64,000 nucleotides of DNA from Pseudomonadota bacterium (lineage in GTDB: Bacteria > Pseudomonadota > Gammaproteobacteria > Burkholderiales > Gallionellaceae), in NCBI GenBank assembly GCA_021800795.1, contig JAJYYO010000003.1:1-64000 (forward strand). Reading direction: 5' to 3'. This document shows, in pieces, positions 38,115-47,326 of this stretch. The notes beneath the pieces were generated by a model, which was not told the DNA's origin, did not search any database, and was given only the letters and a program-made list of their open reading frames with translations. The first letter of the stretch is position 1. Every line of letters begins with the position of its first letter. Position numbers and translations under genes: made by a program.

Positions 38115-38663
38115 TTACGCCGCGATGGTCGTTCCCGTCCCCATCCCGGCTAATGTGGACATTTCATCCAGCGACAGGACGTGATCGACATTGAGGATGA
38201 TGACGAACTTTCCTTCCACCTTGCCCATGCCACGGATGAAGTCGGCGCGAATCCTGGCACCGAACGACGGCGGCGGTTCGATCTCGCCAGCCTCAATGTC
38301 CAGCACTTCGTTCACTGCATCTACCATCACGCCCACCACCTGCTGCTCGCCTTCATGTTCGACTTCGATGATGACGATGCAGGTGCGGCGCGACACGGCG
38401 GACATCGGCTTGCCGAAGCGCGCACCGAGGTCGATCACCGGCACCACCGCACCGCGCAGGTTGATGACGCCGCGAATGAATTCCGGCATGCGCGGCACTT
38501 CGGTGAGGTTGGCGTATTCGATGATCTCCTTGATGCTCAGGATGCCGATGGCAAATACTTCGCCGCCCAGCATGAAGGTCAGGTACTGGCGCTGCTGTTC
38601 ATCCTCTGTCACGCCGCTGGCGACAGCAGGGAGCGTTTTGTTGATTTGCGCGATTTCGTTCAT
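38115..38663 (-). CDS. cheW: Chemotaxis coupling protein CheW
   Basis: 182 residues, single CheW domain: LTFMLGGEVFAIGILSIKEI near residue 27, and RGVINLRGAVVPVIDL near residue 64. It bridges receptors and CheA. Strong AAGGGGG precedes the start. It follows the receptor gene after 10 bases. The 37896..38114 gap downstream holds only short TTGGT/ACCAA inverted motifs. Confidence 0.96.
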   Translation of the reverse strand: MNEIAQINKTLPAVASGVTEDEQQRQYLTFMLGGEVFAIGILSIKEIIEYANLTEVPRMPEFIRGVINLRGAVVPVIDLGARFGKPMSAVSRRTCIVIIEVEHEGEQQVVGVMVDAVNEVLDIEAGEIEPPPSFGARIRADFIRGMGKVEGKFVIILNVDHVLSLDEMSTLAGMGTGTTIAA

Positions 38664-38673
38664 TGACGCCCCC

Positions 38674-40317
38674 TTAAAACTTTACGAATTCGGCTTCATT
38701 ATGCGATGCCGCCGCACTGGCGAATTTCACCGTTCCCTTGTTAGCCGGTTTGACTGGCTTGACAATCGTCGTATGAACAACACTGTGTCTCGCTGCGGCA
38801 GCCACCCCATTCACCCTGAAGAAACTCATCAACTGCTGCAATTGTTCGGCCTGGCTGCTCATCTCTTCCGCCGTCGAGGCTAGTTCTTCCGTGGCACTCG
38901 CGTTCTGCTGGGTGATCTGGTTGAGCTGGTTCATCGCGGTGTTGATCTGTGCGGCACCGGAAGATTGCTCCTCAGAGGCAGCTGTGATCTCTTGCACGAG
39001 GTCGCTGGTCTTGTTGATGGCCGGGACAATCTCGTCCAGCAGTTTGCCTGCCTGTTCTGCCTTCTCCACGCTGCCGCCGGCAAGTTCGCCGATTTCCTGC
39101 GCGGCCACTTGTGCGCGTTCCGCCAGTTTGCGCACTTCGGCGGCCACCACGGCAAAACCTTTGCCGTGCTCGCCTGCCCGGGCCGCTTCAATCGCTGCGT
39201 TCAGCGCCAGCAGGTTGGTCTGGTAGGCGATGTCGTCGATGATGCCAATTTTGCCGGCAATCTGTTTCATCGCGCTGACGGTTTCTTTCACTGCCACACC
39301 GCCGTCAGTGGCTTGTTTGGCTGCCTGGGTCGCCATGCCATCGGTGACTTTGGCGTTCTCGCTGTTCTGGTTGATGGATGCGCCCATCTGCTCGACAGAG
39401 GCAGAGGTTTCTTCAACGGATGCCGCTTGTTCGTTGGTGGCTTGCGACAGGCTCTGCGAGGTGGCGCTGACTTCTTCAGAGGCGCTGGAGAGGCTCTCCG
39501 CCGAGCTGCGCACTTCGCCGATAATCTGCGAAAGTTTTTCCACCATATTTTTCATGGCTTGCAACAACAGGCCGGTTTCATCGGTGCTGGTCACGTCTAT
39601 CCTGGTAGTCATGTCGCCTTCGGCCAAAGCGTTGGCGACATTGACCGCTTCGCCGAGTGGACGAGTGATGGAGCGTGTGATCCACCATGCGAAAATGACT
39701 GTCATGATAACGGCAATAATGGACAGCATGGTAACCAGCGTCTTCGCTGAGCTGCCTACCTCAGCGGCATCCTTGCCGGATTTATCAGAAAGTTCTCTCT
39801 CAAAATCAATAAATGCCCCAACATCCCCGACATAGTCATTGGCAAGCTTGGTGTAATCGCCAAACAGGTACTGTGTCGCCTTCACGGTGTCATGCTGTGG
39901 GGATGATTCGTCGACAAGAGAAATGATAAATTCCAATCCTGTTATATACTTGGTGCGTGACTCCACAACTTTCTCGAACAGCGCCTTGCCCTTTTCTGTA
40001 GTAAGCATAGGTTTGATCTTTTCCAAGGTTTCACCGTTGCTTTTGCTGGTTTTATCGAGGAATTCAAGTTGCGTTTTCTGAAATGACTTGTCATTCGTCA
40101 ATAATGCGTTGCGGAGCGCACGCGCAATGAGCAGTATGTTTTGCTCGACATCGCTGGACATCTTAACCAAGGGTATTCTGACATCGACAATATCTGAGGT
40201 AGCCGAATTTATATTGGCAATGCGTATCACCGCAGTTACGGAAACGGCAATCAGCAGAGCCAGCACGACAGCAAAACCAACCCCAAGCTTCATACCTATT
40301 TTCAAATTTTTAAACAT
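38674..40317 (-). CDS. Methyl-accepting chemotaxis protein
   Basis: 547 residues. Membrane helix 1 (~10-30), a ~155-residue periplasmic four-helix-bundle type sensor region, membrane helix 2 (~190-212), HAMP ([20 protein letters not shown]) and a long cytoplasmic signalling coil. The hairpin tip is [20 protein letters not shown] followed by [17 protein letters not shown]. The C-terminus ends in FVKF and lacks a classic NWETF tether. GGAGG precedes the start. Signal unknown. It sits between cheA and cheW. Confidence 0.96.
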   Translation of the reverse strand: MFKNLKIGMKLGVGFAVVLALLIAVSVTAVIRIANINSATSDIVDVRIPLVKMSSDVEQNILLIARALRNALLTNDKSFQKTQLEFLDKTSKSNGETLEKIKPMLTTEKGKALFEKVVESRTKYITGLEFIISLVDESSPQHDTVKATQYLFGDYTKLANDYVGDVGAFIDFERELSDKSGKDAAEVGSSAKTLVTMLSIIAVIMTVIFAWWITRSITRPLGEAVNVANALAEGDMTTRIDVTSTDETGLLLQAMKNMVEKLSQIIGEVRSSAESLSSASEEVSATSQSLSQATNEQAASVEETSASVEQMGASINQNSENAKVTDGMATQAAKQATDGGVAVKETVSAMKQIAGKIGIIDDIAYQTNLLALNAAIEAARAGEHGKGFAVVAAEVRKLAERAQVAAQEIGELAGGSVEKAEQAGKLLDEIVPAINKTSDLVQEITAASEEQSSGAAQINTAMNQLNQITQQNASATEELASTAEEMSSQAEQLQQLMSFFRVNGVAAAARHSVVHTTIVKPVKPANKGTVKFASAAASHNEAEFVKF

Positions 40318-40396
40318 TTTTACAACCCTCCTCTGCAGAATAAAGAAACAACTGTCTCAATACCAACCAACTTAATTTCACTGTTCAACCACGTAA

Positions 40397-40498
40397 CTAC
40401 TGCCTTGCCATCTGAACGATAAAGGTCGTGGTCACGACCGCCTGCAAGATCGGAATCACCGGTATCAGCTCGAAAACCACCTTGATAAACTTGCTCAT
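40397..40498 (-). CDS. Possible 33-residue hydrophobic peptide coupled to cheA
   Basis: The frame starts at the ATG overlapping the cheA stop (CAATGA) and encodes MSKFIKVVFELIPVIPILQA, then VVTTTFIVQMARQ. It has a charged start, a hydrophobic middle and a basic end, as in small membrane or amphipathic peptides. The 4-base overlap favours translation by coupling. It could also be chance. A gap of about 80 bases separates it from the receptor gene. Confidence 0.4.
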   Translation of the reverse strand: MSKFIKVVFELIPVIPILQAVVTTTFIVQMARQ

Positions 40499-42672
40499 TG
40501 CCCCGCCACAGATACTTCACGACTGGTGACTTGCTGCATCAGGCGCGGCACATCCAGGATGAGTGCGACTTCGCCGCTGCCCATGATGGTGAAACCGCCC
40601 AGGCCGCACGCGCCGCCGAACACCTTGCCCAACGGCTTAATCACGGTCTGAAATTCACCCGTCAGGCTGTCCACCACGAGGCCGGCTTTATGTCCGCCGT
40701 ATTGCACGACGACGACGTTCTCGCGCCGCCCGACTTGGCCCTCGATTTCAAACAGTTCACGCAACCGCAGGTAGGGCAGCACTTCACCGCGCAGGTTGAG
40801 GTAGTTGTTGTCACCTTGTTCCTTGCTGCGCGGGGGTAGTTCTATACATTCGATCACCATGTCCAGCGGCACGACGTAGGCCGAGCCGCCGACACCGACC
40901 AGGAAACCGTCGATGATCGCCAAGGTGAGTGGCAGGCGGATACGCATGGTGACGCCTTTGCCAGGCTCGGATTCGATTTCCACCGTGCCGCGCAGCACCT
41001 GAATATTTCGGCGTACCACGTCCATGCCGACGCCGCGTCCTGAAAGGTTGCTCACCTCATCGACAGTGGAGAACCCGACCTCGAAGATGAGGTTGTAGAT
41101 TTCTTTGTCGGTGATCGGCTGGTCTGGTTTGACCAGCCCACGCTTAATGGCTTTGGCGAGTATTTTTTCCTTATTTAGACCACCGCCGTCGTCGGAAACT
41201 TCGATGACGATGCTACCGGAATCGTGATAGGCGTCGAGTTTGAGCGTGCCGTGCGCGGGCTTGCCTCGCGCGACGCGCACATCGGCAAACTCGATGCCGT
41301 GATCCATGGAGTTGCGTATCAGGTGTGTGAGCGGGTCGCCGATCTTTTCTACAACAGTTTTGTCGAGTTCGGTTTCCGCACCGCTGATCTCCAGACGAAT
41401 GTCCTTGCCGAGTTCGCGGCTGACATCGCGCACCACGCGCTGGAAGCGATTGAAGGTAGCGCCGATCTGCACCATGCGCAGCGACAATGCTGCATCGCGC
41501 ACTTCTTCGACCATGCGCGACATGGTGGCTGCGGCCTCGCCCAGGTCCGGCATGCCGGCGCGCTGGGCGATAAGGCTGATGCTCGCCCCCGAGATGATGA
41601 GTTCACCGACCAGATTGATAAGCTGGTCGAGCTTCTCGGAATCGACGCGGATCAAATTGATTTCGCTGCCTTTATTTTCCTTGATCTGCTTTTGCTTTTC
41701 CAGCGCGGCTTCGACCACCGGGGCTTCGACCATGCCTTGTTCGACCAGCACTTCGCCGATGGGGTGTAATGCGTTGCCGCTCCCTGTCTGAATGCGCAGT
41801 GCGTTTGCCAGCTCGGTTTCGGTCAACGTGCCGCAGCTGACGAGAATGTCGCCCAGGCGCAGGTTCTCATCCTTCAGATCGTTAATCAGTTCGAGGTATT
41901 CGAATATCTTGCTGCGCGGCGGCAGGATGCGGATCAGGCTGTCTTCGCGCACGAACTCGAACACGCCTTCGATAGTAGCTTTGTCCACATCAGACTCGAA
42001 GGCGATCTCGAAACCAAGGTGGCAACTTTCCGGGTCGATCGCGCTCAGCGGGGGCACGGCGTCAGTCAGAGTGACGATGTTGACGATGCGCCCGAGCGTG
42101 GCGAGATAGCGGATGAAGGCCAGCGGATCCATGCCGTTGCGCATGACGTCGCGCCCGAAGCGCAGCGAGATGTGCCAGTTGTCGGTCTCAACTTCGCCGC
42201 CGCCTTCAACTTCCAGACGGGCATCATGATCGACCGTCATGGAGGTCTTGCTTTTCGTTTCCTTGGCTTTGTCTTCTCGCTTGCCGCCCAGGTAAACCGA
42301 CAGCCTTTCGCCCAGTTCGCGGCTCATCTGGCTGGTCGCTTCGCTCATGCCTTCCGCCTTGGCTACATGTTCGATCAAGCAGCCTAGATGGTCGCAAACG
42401 CTCAGCATCAGCGCGACCATGTCGCCGTCCATCGCCAGTTCTTTGGCGCGCACTTTGTCGAGGACGCTTTCGGCGATGTGCGTGAATTCGACTACAAAGT
42501 CGAGCCCGAACAAGCCTGCCGACCCCTTGATGGTGTGGGCGGCGCGGAAAATGGCGTTGATGGCGTCGTCATCAGTCTCGCCGCGCTCGATGCCGAGCAG
42601 CGACTCTTCCATATTTTGCAGCAACTCTCGGCCTTCGATCACAAATGTTTGCAGTGCGTCGTCCAGATTCAT
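40495..42672 (-). CDS. cheA: Chemotaxis histidine kinase CheA
   Basis: 725 residues. The Hpt domain has the phosphorylated His46 in AAHTIKGSAGLFG. A middle region (~165-270) holds the DNWHISLRFGRDVMRNGMDP segment in place of a classic P2, followed by an LGDILVSCGTLTETELANAL-type linker (~285-330). Then come the dimerisation domain, the kinase ATP site (N box LIRNSMDHGIE, G1 DDGGGLNKEKI, G2 LSGRGVGMDVV) and the CheW-like regulatory domain (GSGEVALILDVP). GGAG precedes the start. Confidence 0.97.
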   Translation of the reverse strand: MNLDDALQTFVIEGRELLQNMEESLLGIERGETDDDAINAIFRAAHTIKGSAGLFGLDFVVEFTHIAESVLDKVRAKELAMDGDMVALMLSVCDHLGCLIEHVAKAEGMSEATSQMSRELGERLSVYLGGKREDKAKETKSKTSMTVDHDARLEVEGGGEVETDNWHISLRFGRDVMRNGMDPLAFIRYLATLGRIVNIVTLTDAVPPLSAIDPESCHLGFEIAFESDVDKATIEGVFEFVREDSLIRILPPRSKIFEYLELINDLKDENLRLGDILVSCGTLTETELANALRIQTGSGNALHPIGEVLVEQGMVEAPVVEAALEKQKQIKENKGSEINLIRVDSEKLDQLINLVGELIISGASISLIAQRAGMPDLGEAAATMSRMVEEVRDAALSLRMVQIGATFNRFQRVVRDVSRELGKDIRLEISGAETELDKTVVEKIGDPLTHLIRNSMDHGIEFADVRVARGKPAHGTLKLDAYHDSGSIVIEVSDDGGGLNKEKILAKAIKRGLVKPDQPITDKEIYNLIFEVGFSTVDEVSNLSGRGVGMDVVRRNIQVLRGTVEIESEPGKGVTMRIRLPLTLAIIDGFLVGVGGSAYVVPLDMVIECIELPPRSKEQGDNNYLNLRGEVLPYLRLRELFEIEGQVGRRENVVVVQYGGHKAGLVVDSLTGEFQTVIKPLGKVFGGACGLGGFTIMGSGEVALILDVPRLMQQVTSREVSVAGQ

Positions 42673-42716
42673 GTGTGCTCCAGTATTTATGCGACCCGTG
42701 TTCAGGCCGCCGGTAT

Positions 42717-43040
42717 TTATGCAGATTGTGAGGAAATGACGATGGGGTCGCCGAAGAAAGTCGACAAGTCGCAGAAATCGACCGCCTCGGTGATCTGCCC
42801 ACTATGGCCGACGAAACGCAGCATTTTCTCGTATTGCCGTGCTTCCAGCTTGGTCGAGATCATCAGCAGTACACCGGCACCATCGATCTCGGTGACATGC
42901 GATAGGTCGATCTCAATATCTTTGTTGTTGGCGATCACCGGCAGGATGATTTCTTTCAGCTCAGCAACTCTGGAGATGGTTAACTCGCCCTCGATAGACA
43001 GCTCAAAAATTCTCGCATCGGTTTTAGTTTCGTGTGTCAT
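42717..43040 (-). CDS. STAS-domain protein of the chemosensory cluster
   Basis: 107 residues, one STAS domain. The loop that carries the regulatory serine in anti-anti-sigma factors reads EIDGAGVLLM, with Gly in place of Ser, so phosphorylation there is unlikely. It probably serves as a protein-interaction module. It lies between cheY and cheA, 44 bases from cheA, with GAGAG before the start. Such STAS genes recur in betaproteobacterial che clusters. Confidence 0.9.
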   Translation of the reverse strand: MTHETKTDARIFELSIEGELTISRVAELKEIILPVIANNKDIEIDLSHVTEIDGAGVLLMISTKLEARQYEKMLRFVGHSGQITEAVDFCDLSTFFGDPIVISSQSA

Positions 43041-43071
43041 GACGACTCTCTTTGCGCTATCGGTGTTACGG

Positions 43072-43440
43072 TTATGGAAGAACCAGTTTCGATACTGCGG
43101 CCAGCATCTGTGCGGGCTGGAATGGCTTGACTACCCATGCCTTGGCACCGGCTGCCTGGCCTGCCTGCTTCTTGGCTTCGCCCGCTTCGGTGGTGAGCAT
43201 GATCACCGGAGTGAACTTGTAGTTCGGCAGTTTCTTCGCTTCTGCCACAAAGGTGATGCCATCCATATTGGGCATGTTCACATCGCTGATGATGAGGTGG
43301 ATCTTCTGACCGTTGAGCTTAGTCAGCGCGTCGCGGCCGTCGCACGCCTCGATCACGTCGTAGCCCGCGCTTTTCAGCGCGATGCTTACGACTTGCCGTA
43401 GTGAGGCGGAGTCATCCACCACCAGAATTGTCTTTGCCAT
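43072..43440 (-). CDS. cheY: Chemotaxis response regulator CheY
   Basis: 122 residues, a single receiver domain: acidic pocket VVDDSAS, phosphoacceptor Asp53 (ISDVNMPNMDG), switch Thr (IMLTTEAG) and Lys in WVVKPFQP. AGGAG precedes the start. It is located between the receptor-like protein and the STAS gene. Confidence 0.95.
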   Translation of the reverse strand: MAKTILVVDDSASLRQVVSIALKSAGYDVIEACDGRDALTKLNGQKIHLIISDVNMPNMDGITFVAEAKKLPNYKFTPVIMLTTEAGEAKKQAGQAAGAKAWVVKPFQPAQMLAAVSKLVLP

Positions 43441-43449
43441 ATTGTGCTC

Positions 43450-44631
43450 CTAGAAAAAAGTGATTTCGCTCGATTGGTTCGTTGCTGCTTGTTGGGGATT
43501 GCCGCCGTGAACGGCATGCTGTTCCGGCATAACGTAGGTCTGTGAGAGCTCTTTCAGCCAGACGTGCGCATCGATTGTGTCGGGCAGCCTGCCGCTTGCC
43601 ATATCATGCTCATGCATCGCAAGATGCTTTTCCAGTTTTTCGAGGTCATTGCGTACGTGCATCAGCAACTGGCTGACGCGATCCTGGAATTGCAGCGATA
43701 CCAGCACATCGCTGATCCCGGCGCCGACAACCTGGTTTTCCCGACGCATCACTTCGGCGGCATGATCGAGATCGGTCGCCGCATACTCAAATTTCTGCAA
43801 CACCTGGGCGATGACGCTTTCGGAATTGGCAACCATAATGACATCCTGACGCGAATATTCCTGCGAAGCTTCCAGCGTGGCAGTAATCGCCTGGTTCACT
43901 GTCGCGACAGTTTCGGCGATCTTTTTGCCGCTTTCGGCGGATAGAGTGGAGAGCTTGCGCACTTCGTCGGCGACCACGGCAAAACCGCGTCCGACTTCGC
44001 CTGCACGCGCGGCTTCGATAGCGGCATTCAACGCGAGTAGGTTGGTTTGCGCAGCGATCTTGCCGACGTCACCAGCCATGCCTTTGAGTGAATCGGTGTA
44101 ACCAGACAGTGCCTGTACTTCGCGCAACAGAGCCTGCTTGCCGTCCAATGCAGACTTCATGGAGCTGATGACGGTATCGAGATCGGCGTGGCAAGCGCGC
44201 AGCAGTTCGACCAGACCCTGCCCTTCTTTGTTACCGTGGGAAAGACTGGTGGCTTTCTCCAGCCCCTGCGAAAGGCTGACAAAGCGGTTCGTCAAGGCGA
44301 TAGCGGCCTCTTCGGTATGGATGCGCGCCCTGTCGACCTGTCTGTACCAGACCGGCAGCACCTCGACACACAGCTTATCCAGCCCGTCGATATACGATGA
44401 TTTCTCATCACATAGTCTGACTGATAGCCTGTCGTGCTCGTCCTGAACGGCGGACTTGAGTTGCGCCCGATGATTTTTTGCGACCCAGGACGCTGCGATC
44501 TGAGCCGCCGCCACCAGCGAGGCAGACAGGAGCATGGCAACAGTCCCGAGTCCGCCTGCTGCAATCACGGCAACCGCACCTGCAATGCCGCACAGATAAA
44601 CCGGAAGCGATACCCAGCCGGATGCATACAT
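43450..44631 (-). CDS. Receptor-like chemotaxis protein, short membrane anchor
   Basis: 393 residues from the ATG behind AGGTGG; a GTG 3 codons earlier is possible. Two closely spaced membrane helices (~8-50) with almost no periplasmic loop, no HAMP, then a receptor signalling domain with the tip [19 protein letters not shown] and [14 protein letters not shown]. The coil is shorter than in the receptor at 38674. It may sense an intracellular or membrane state. It is first in the cheY-STAS-cheA run. Confidence 0.93.
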   Translation of the reverse strand: MYASGWVSLPVYLCGIAGAVAVIAAGGLGTVAMLLSASLVAAAQIAASWVAKNHRAQLKSAVQDEHDRLSVRLCDEKSSYIDGLDKLCVEVLPVWYRQVDRARIHTEEAAIALTNRFVSLSQGLEKATSLSHGNKEGQGLVELLRACHADLDTVISSMKSALDGKQALLREVQALSGYTDSLKGMAGDVGKIAAQTNLLALNAAIEAARAGEVGRGFAVVADEVRKLSTLSAESGKKIAETVATVNQAITATLEASQEYSRQDVIMVANSESVIAQVLQKFEYAATDLDHAAEVMRRENQVVGAGISDVLVSLQFQDRVSQLLMHVRNDLEKLEKHLAMHEHDMASGRLPDTIDAHVWLKELSQTYVMPEQHAVHGGNPQQAATNQSSEITFF

Positions 44632-45104
44632 AATAGCCACCTGCTACTTTATTTAAGACGCGAAGTCTCGCAAAATAAAACCAGGCCAACTATCAGGAAA
44701 TCCTGATTATTTTGTAGGGCGGGGTTGGGTGGTAAGGCGATCCCTACTAAAGAAGCAGTGCTATCCCTACATGGGAAGTGGGAGATTGCGGAAAGTAATG
44801 CAAGGGAGGATGCTCTCTGGGCAATTAAAGAACTTCCCCCACAAACAACAATGATAGTGTTGAAAAACACTGTCCATTTAAAACGTTGCTAGTGATTATT
44901 ACTTCTGCTCAGAGGAAGTCTGTTCCAATCGATAAATAAGCCATTCCGCCATCAATTGATCCTCCAGCGCGTAAGCCCCTCTGGCCGAACGCCACCCAGA
45001 ACGTTGCTACTTTGACAGGAATGCGTTTATCGCCCTATAAGAAAATCTTGATTTTCAGCTAGTAAAAAAGAGGATGTATGAATACTCTGACGTAGCCTGA
45101 CAGG
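44632..45104. other. Gene-free stretch between response regulator and receptor-like gene
   Basis: Contains ATCAGGA-AA-TCCTGAT (about 44694..44709), a GTAGGG/CCCTAC pair near 44716-44750, and a direct repeat AACGTTGCTA at 44883 and 45002. No frame shows protein character. A promoter for the che run is expected here; I did not recognise a sigma-28 type site. Confidence 0.4.
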
Positions 45105-45737
45105 CTACTCGATCAAACCTTGATCGACCGCGTAACGTATCAGTTCGGCGTTGCTCTGTAAATTCATCTTCTGCATCAGCCGCGCTTTGTGTGTGCTGAC
45201 GGTTTTATTGCTGATAAAAAGCTCTTCGGCGATCTCGTTGATACCCCGACCTTTGGTAAACAGTTTCATGATGTGCAGTTCGCGTTCGGAAAGTCGCTCG
45301 TGCGGCGTAATTTCTCTCGATACTTGCTTCTCGAACATCATCTGCTCGGCGATTACAGGATCGACGAAACGCCCGCCTGCCGCCACCTTGCGCACGGCCT
45401 CATTCAAAATGGCCTGCATGCTGCCTTTGGTGACGAAGCCGGAAGCACCTGCCTGAAGCACGCGCTTGGCGATCTGAAATTCGTTATGCATGCTGAACAC
45501 AAGAATCGGCAGCTTTGCGTTGAGTTCGCGGATGCGCCCGATAAGACTGACGCCGCTGATGCCGGGCATGTTCAGATCCAGCAGTACCAGGTCGAACTGC
45601 CCATGACGCAATGCCTCCAGCGCTTCAGTCCCGTTGGTCGCCTCGCCCGCCACGACGATGCCGCCCATCAGCGCAAACAGTTGCTTCAACCCTCCTCTTA
45701 CGATGACATGGTCATCGGCAATCAATACTCTAATCAT
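45105..45737 (-). CDS. NarL/FixJ-type response regulator
   Basis: 210 residues: receiver domain with Asp54 (VLLDLNMPGISG) and a C-terminal LuxR-type helix-turn-helix (LSERELHIMKLFTKG, then INEIAEELFISNKTVSTHKA). It is a DNA-binding transcriptional regulator paired with the kinase upstream, whose stop overlaps this start by 4 bases. Targets are unknown; the adjacent che genes are candidates. Confidence 0.95.
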   Translation of the reverse strand: MIRVLIADDHVIVRGGLKQLFALMGGIVVAGEATNGTEALEALRHGQFDLVLLDLNMPGISGVSLIGRIRELNAKLPILVFSMHNEFQIAKRVLQAGASGFVTKGSMQAILNEAVRKVAAGGRFVDPVIAEQMMFEKQVSREITPHERLSERELHIMKLFTKGRGINEIAEELFISNKTVSTHKARLMQKMNLQSNAELIRYAVDQGLIE

Positions 45738-46633
45738 GACTTCCTCGAATTGTTATTGATAGGCAGGCGCACCACGATCTCCGTTCCTGCGCCCGGACGG
45801 CTGTTGATGAAAACCGTTCCAGCCAGCATGATGACTCGCTCCCGAATACCGACCAGCCCGAAGGAGTTTTTCTTTTTGATGCTCGAATCGAAACCTTGTC
45901 CATCGTCACGTACTTTCAAAACATAATCATCACCCTCCGTGCCCAGCATAATTTCTACTGTATCTGCTCCGGCATGCCGGGCGACATTAGTGAGCGACTC
46001 CTGAAGGATGCGGAACAGGGCAATGGCAAGATTCTCTTCAAACTGGATTTCAGTTTCCTCGATATGCACTTCGCATTGAATGCCAGTGTTCGAACCGAAG
46101 CGTCCGGCCAGCCATTTCAATGCGGAGACGATGCCCATGTCCAGCGCGACAGGGCGTAGCACCAAGGCGACATTGCGCGTCACGCCAAGCGCCTTGTCCG
46201 TCAACATCAGGATTTCCTTTACATGTTCGCGCGATGTTGAGCAATGCACTGTGCACTTTTGGTCAAGTATCGAGACGTTTAGCTGCAATCCGGTCAGAAT
46301 TTGCCCCAGTTCGTCATGCACCTCGCGGGCGATGTACTTGCGTTCCTCTTCGCGAATCTCCTCTCTGCGTACCATCAAACAGCGCAACTGGGAGAGTAAT
46401 TCTTCCAGATCGTGCTGCTGGTTGTGCATCGGCCTGAAGATCAAAATATAAAAGGCGGGGCTAATGAGCACGGCGAGCAGGACGGGATTGGCGATGTCCC
46501 ATACGCCCAGAGACAATCTCTCATTGAAGACTGAGATCAGCAGCATGATCAAAAACTCGGCCAGCAGCACGATCAAAACCATCGCAATCACCAACCTCTC
46601 GGAGGTATTCAAAAACGTTGGTAGTCTTTTCAT
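45734..46633 (-). CDS. Membrane sensor histidine kinase, NarX/DegS type
   Basis: 299 residues. Two membrane helices (~12-33, ~50-67) with a short periplasmic loop, a linker, HisKA_3 with His106 (IAREVHDELGQILTG) and a HATPase_c domain (DDGQGFD near 255, FGLVGIRERVIMLAG). It lacks a separate sensor domain, so the membrane part is probably the input. That part is nearly the same as in the GGDEF-EAL protein at 35958. It forms an operon with the response regulator by a 4-base overlap. Confidence 0.95.
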   Translation of the reverse strand: MKRLPTFLNTSERLVIAMVLIVLLAEFLIMLLISVFNERLSLGVWDIANPVLLAVLISPAFYILIFRPMHNQQHDLEELLSQLRCLMVRREEIREEERKYIAREVHDELGQILTGLQLNVSILDQKCTVHCSTSREHVKEILMLTDKALGVTRNVALVLRPVALDMGIVSALKWLAGRFGSNTGIQCEVHIEETEIQFEENLAIALFRILQESLTNVARHAGADTVEIMLGTEGDDYVLKVRDDGQGFDSSIKKKNSFGLVGIRERVIMLAGTVFINSRPGAGTEIVVRLPINNNSRKS

Positions 46634-46641
46634 GATTTCAT
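46630..46641 (-). other. Three-codon minicistron overlapping the kinase start
   Basis: ATGAAATCATGA before the kinase gene, identical to 37892..37903. AGGTGG is spaced for this mini-frame rather than for the main start. Its stop overlaps the main ATG, allowing reinitiation. Confidence 0.5.
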
Positions 46642-46930
46642 ATTGCCACCTGACCTGATTCTGTTTTTTAAAAAAACGGCCTTTTCGATACCCCAGGGCG
46701 AAGAATCAGCCCGAACGGTAGGTTTGTCGCTCATTTTGGAATGCTCAATAGTTGTCGCTTAATCACAGATACCCCGACCTTCGAACATGCGCGATTTCGA
46801 ATTCATCCCGGCCAGGTGGTTTTTGTCATAGCAATTTTTATTCCGCGAATATTCATCATTCCTTCGGCACCATCCCGCAATTAACAGCACGGAACTGTAG
46901 TACTACCCCTAGAGCACAACCGTGGCACCA
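46642..46930. other. Intergenic stretch between kinase and Xre regulator
   Basis: The divergent promoters of the two-component operon and the Xre gene should lie here. No gene, terminator or clear promoter box was recognised. Confidence 0.35.
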
Positions 46931-46971
46931 AAAACGAACACTATAGATTGTAGCTCTATCGTGTTCGTTTT
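46931..46971. promoter_or_regulatory. Long operator-like palindrome upstream of the Xre gene
   Basis: Arms AAAACGAACACTATAGA and TCTATCGTGTTCGTTTT, 17 bases each with a single mismatch, around a 7-base spacer. It ends 43 bases before the Xre start. A dimeric regulator such as the adjacent Xre protein is the natural candidate, for autoregulation. No T run suited to termination follows. Confidence 0.65.
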
Positions 46972-47014
46972 GTCCCAATGGTAGCGCAATTTAACCAACC
47001 ACAAGGGCAACAAA

Positions 47015-47326
47015 ATGGCAACAAAAATGGAAATTCGGCATGCATTGGCAAAGGCTTTACGAAAGACTCGAAAATCGCGCGGCTTGACGCAGGAGGATTT
47101 CTCGGGGGTTTCAAGCCGGACATACTTAAGTACATTGGAACGCGGACAAAAAAGTCCCACACTGGATAAAATCGACGCCATTTCCCAGACCCTAGGCATC
47201 CACTTCCTCAGCCTGCTTACCCTGACATATCTGTATTCCGAAAAAACCGGAGATATCGATGCCATATTCGCCAGAATCAGGCTCGAAATCGACAGCATTC
47301 GTCAGGACGAAGTGACGCAAAGCTAA
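47015..47326 (+). CDS. Xre-family helix-turn-helix regulator
   Basis: 103 residues. HTH_3 domain at ~5-70: ALAKALRKTRKSRGLTQEDF, SSRTYLSTLERGQKSPTLDKI. The first helix pair and the YLSTLERG recognition region are typical of Cro/C1-type and restriction-controller proteins. The C-terminal ~30 residues are a short helical tail. AAGGG lies 8 bases before the start. It is flanked by a long palindrome. No restriction-modification genes are adjacent. Confidence 0.88.
   Translation: MATKMEIRHALAKALRKTRKSRGLTQEDFSGVSSRTYLSTLERGQKSPTLDKIDAISQTLGIHFLSLLTLTYLYSEKTGDIDAIFARIRLEIDSIRQDEVTQS

Noticed and set aside
42717-43040. STAS protein as a classic anti-anti-sigma factor
   Set aside because: The phosphorylatable serine is replaced by glycine and no anti-sigma kinase is adjacent.
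44649-44870. 73-codon frame upstream of the receptor-like gene
   Set aside because: No ribosome site and no recognisable protein character; lies in a promoter region.
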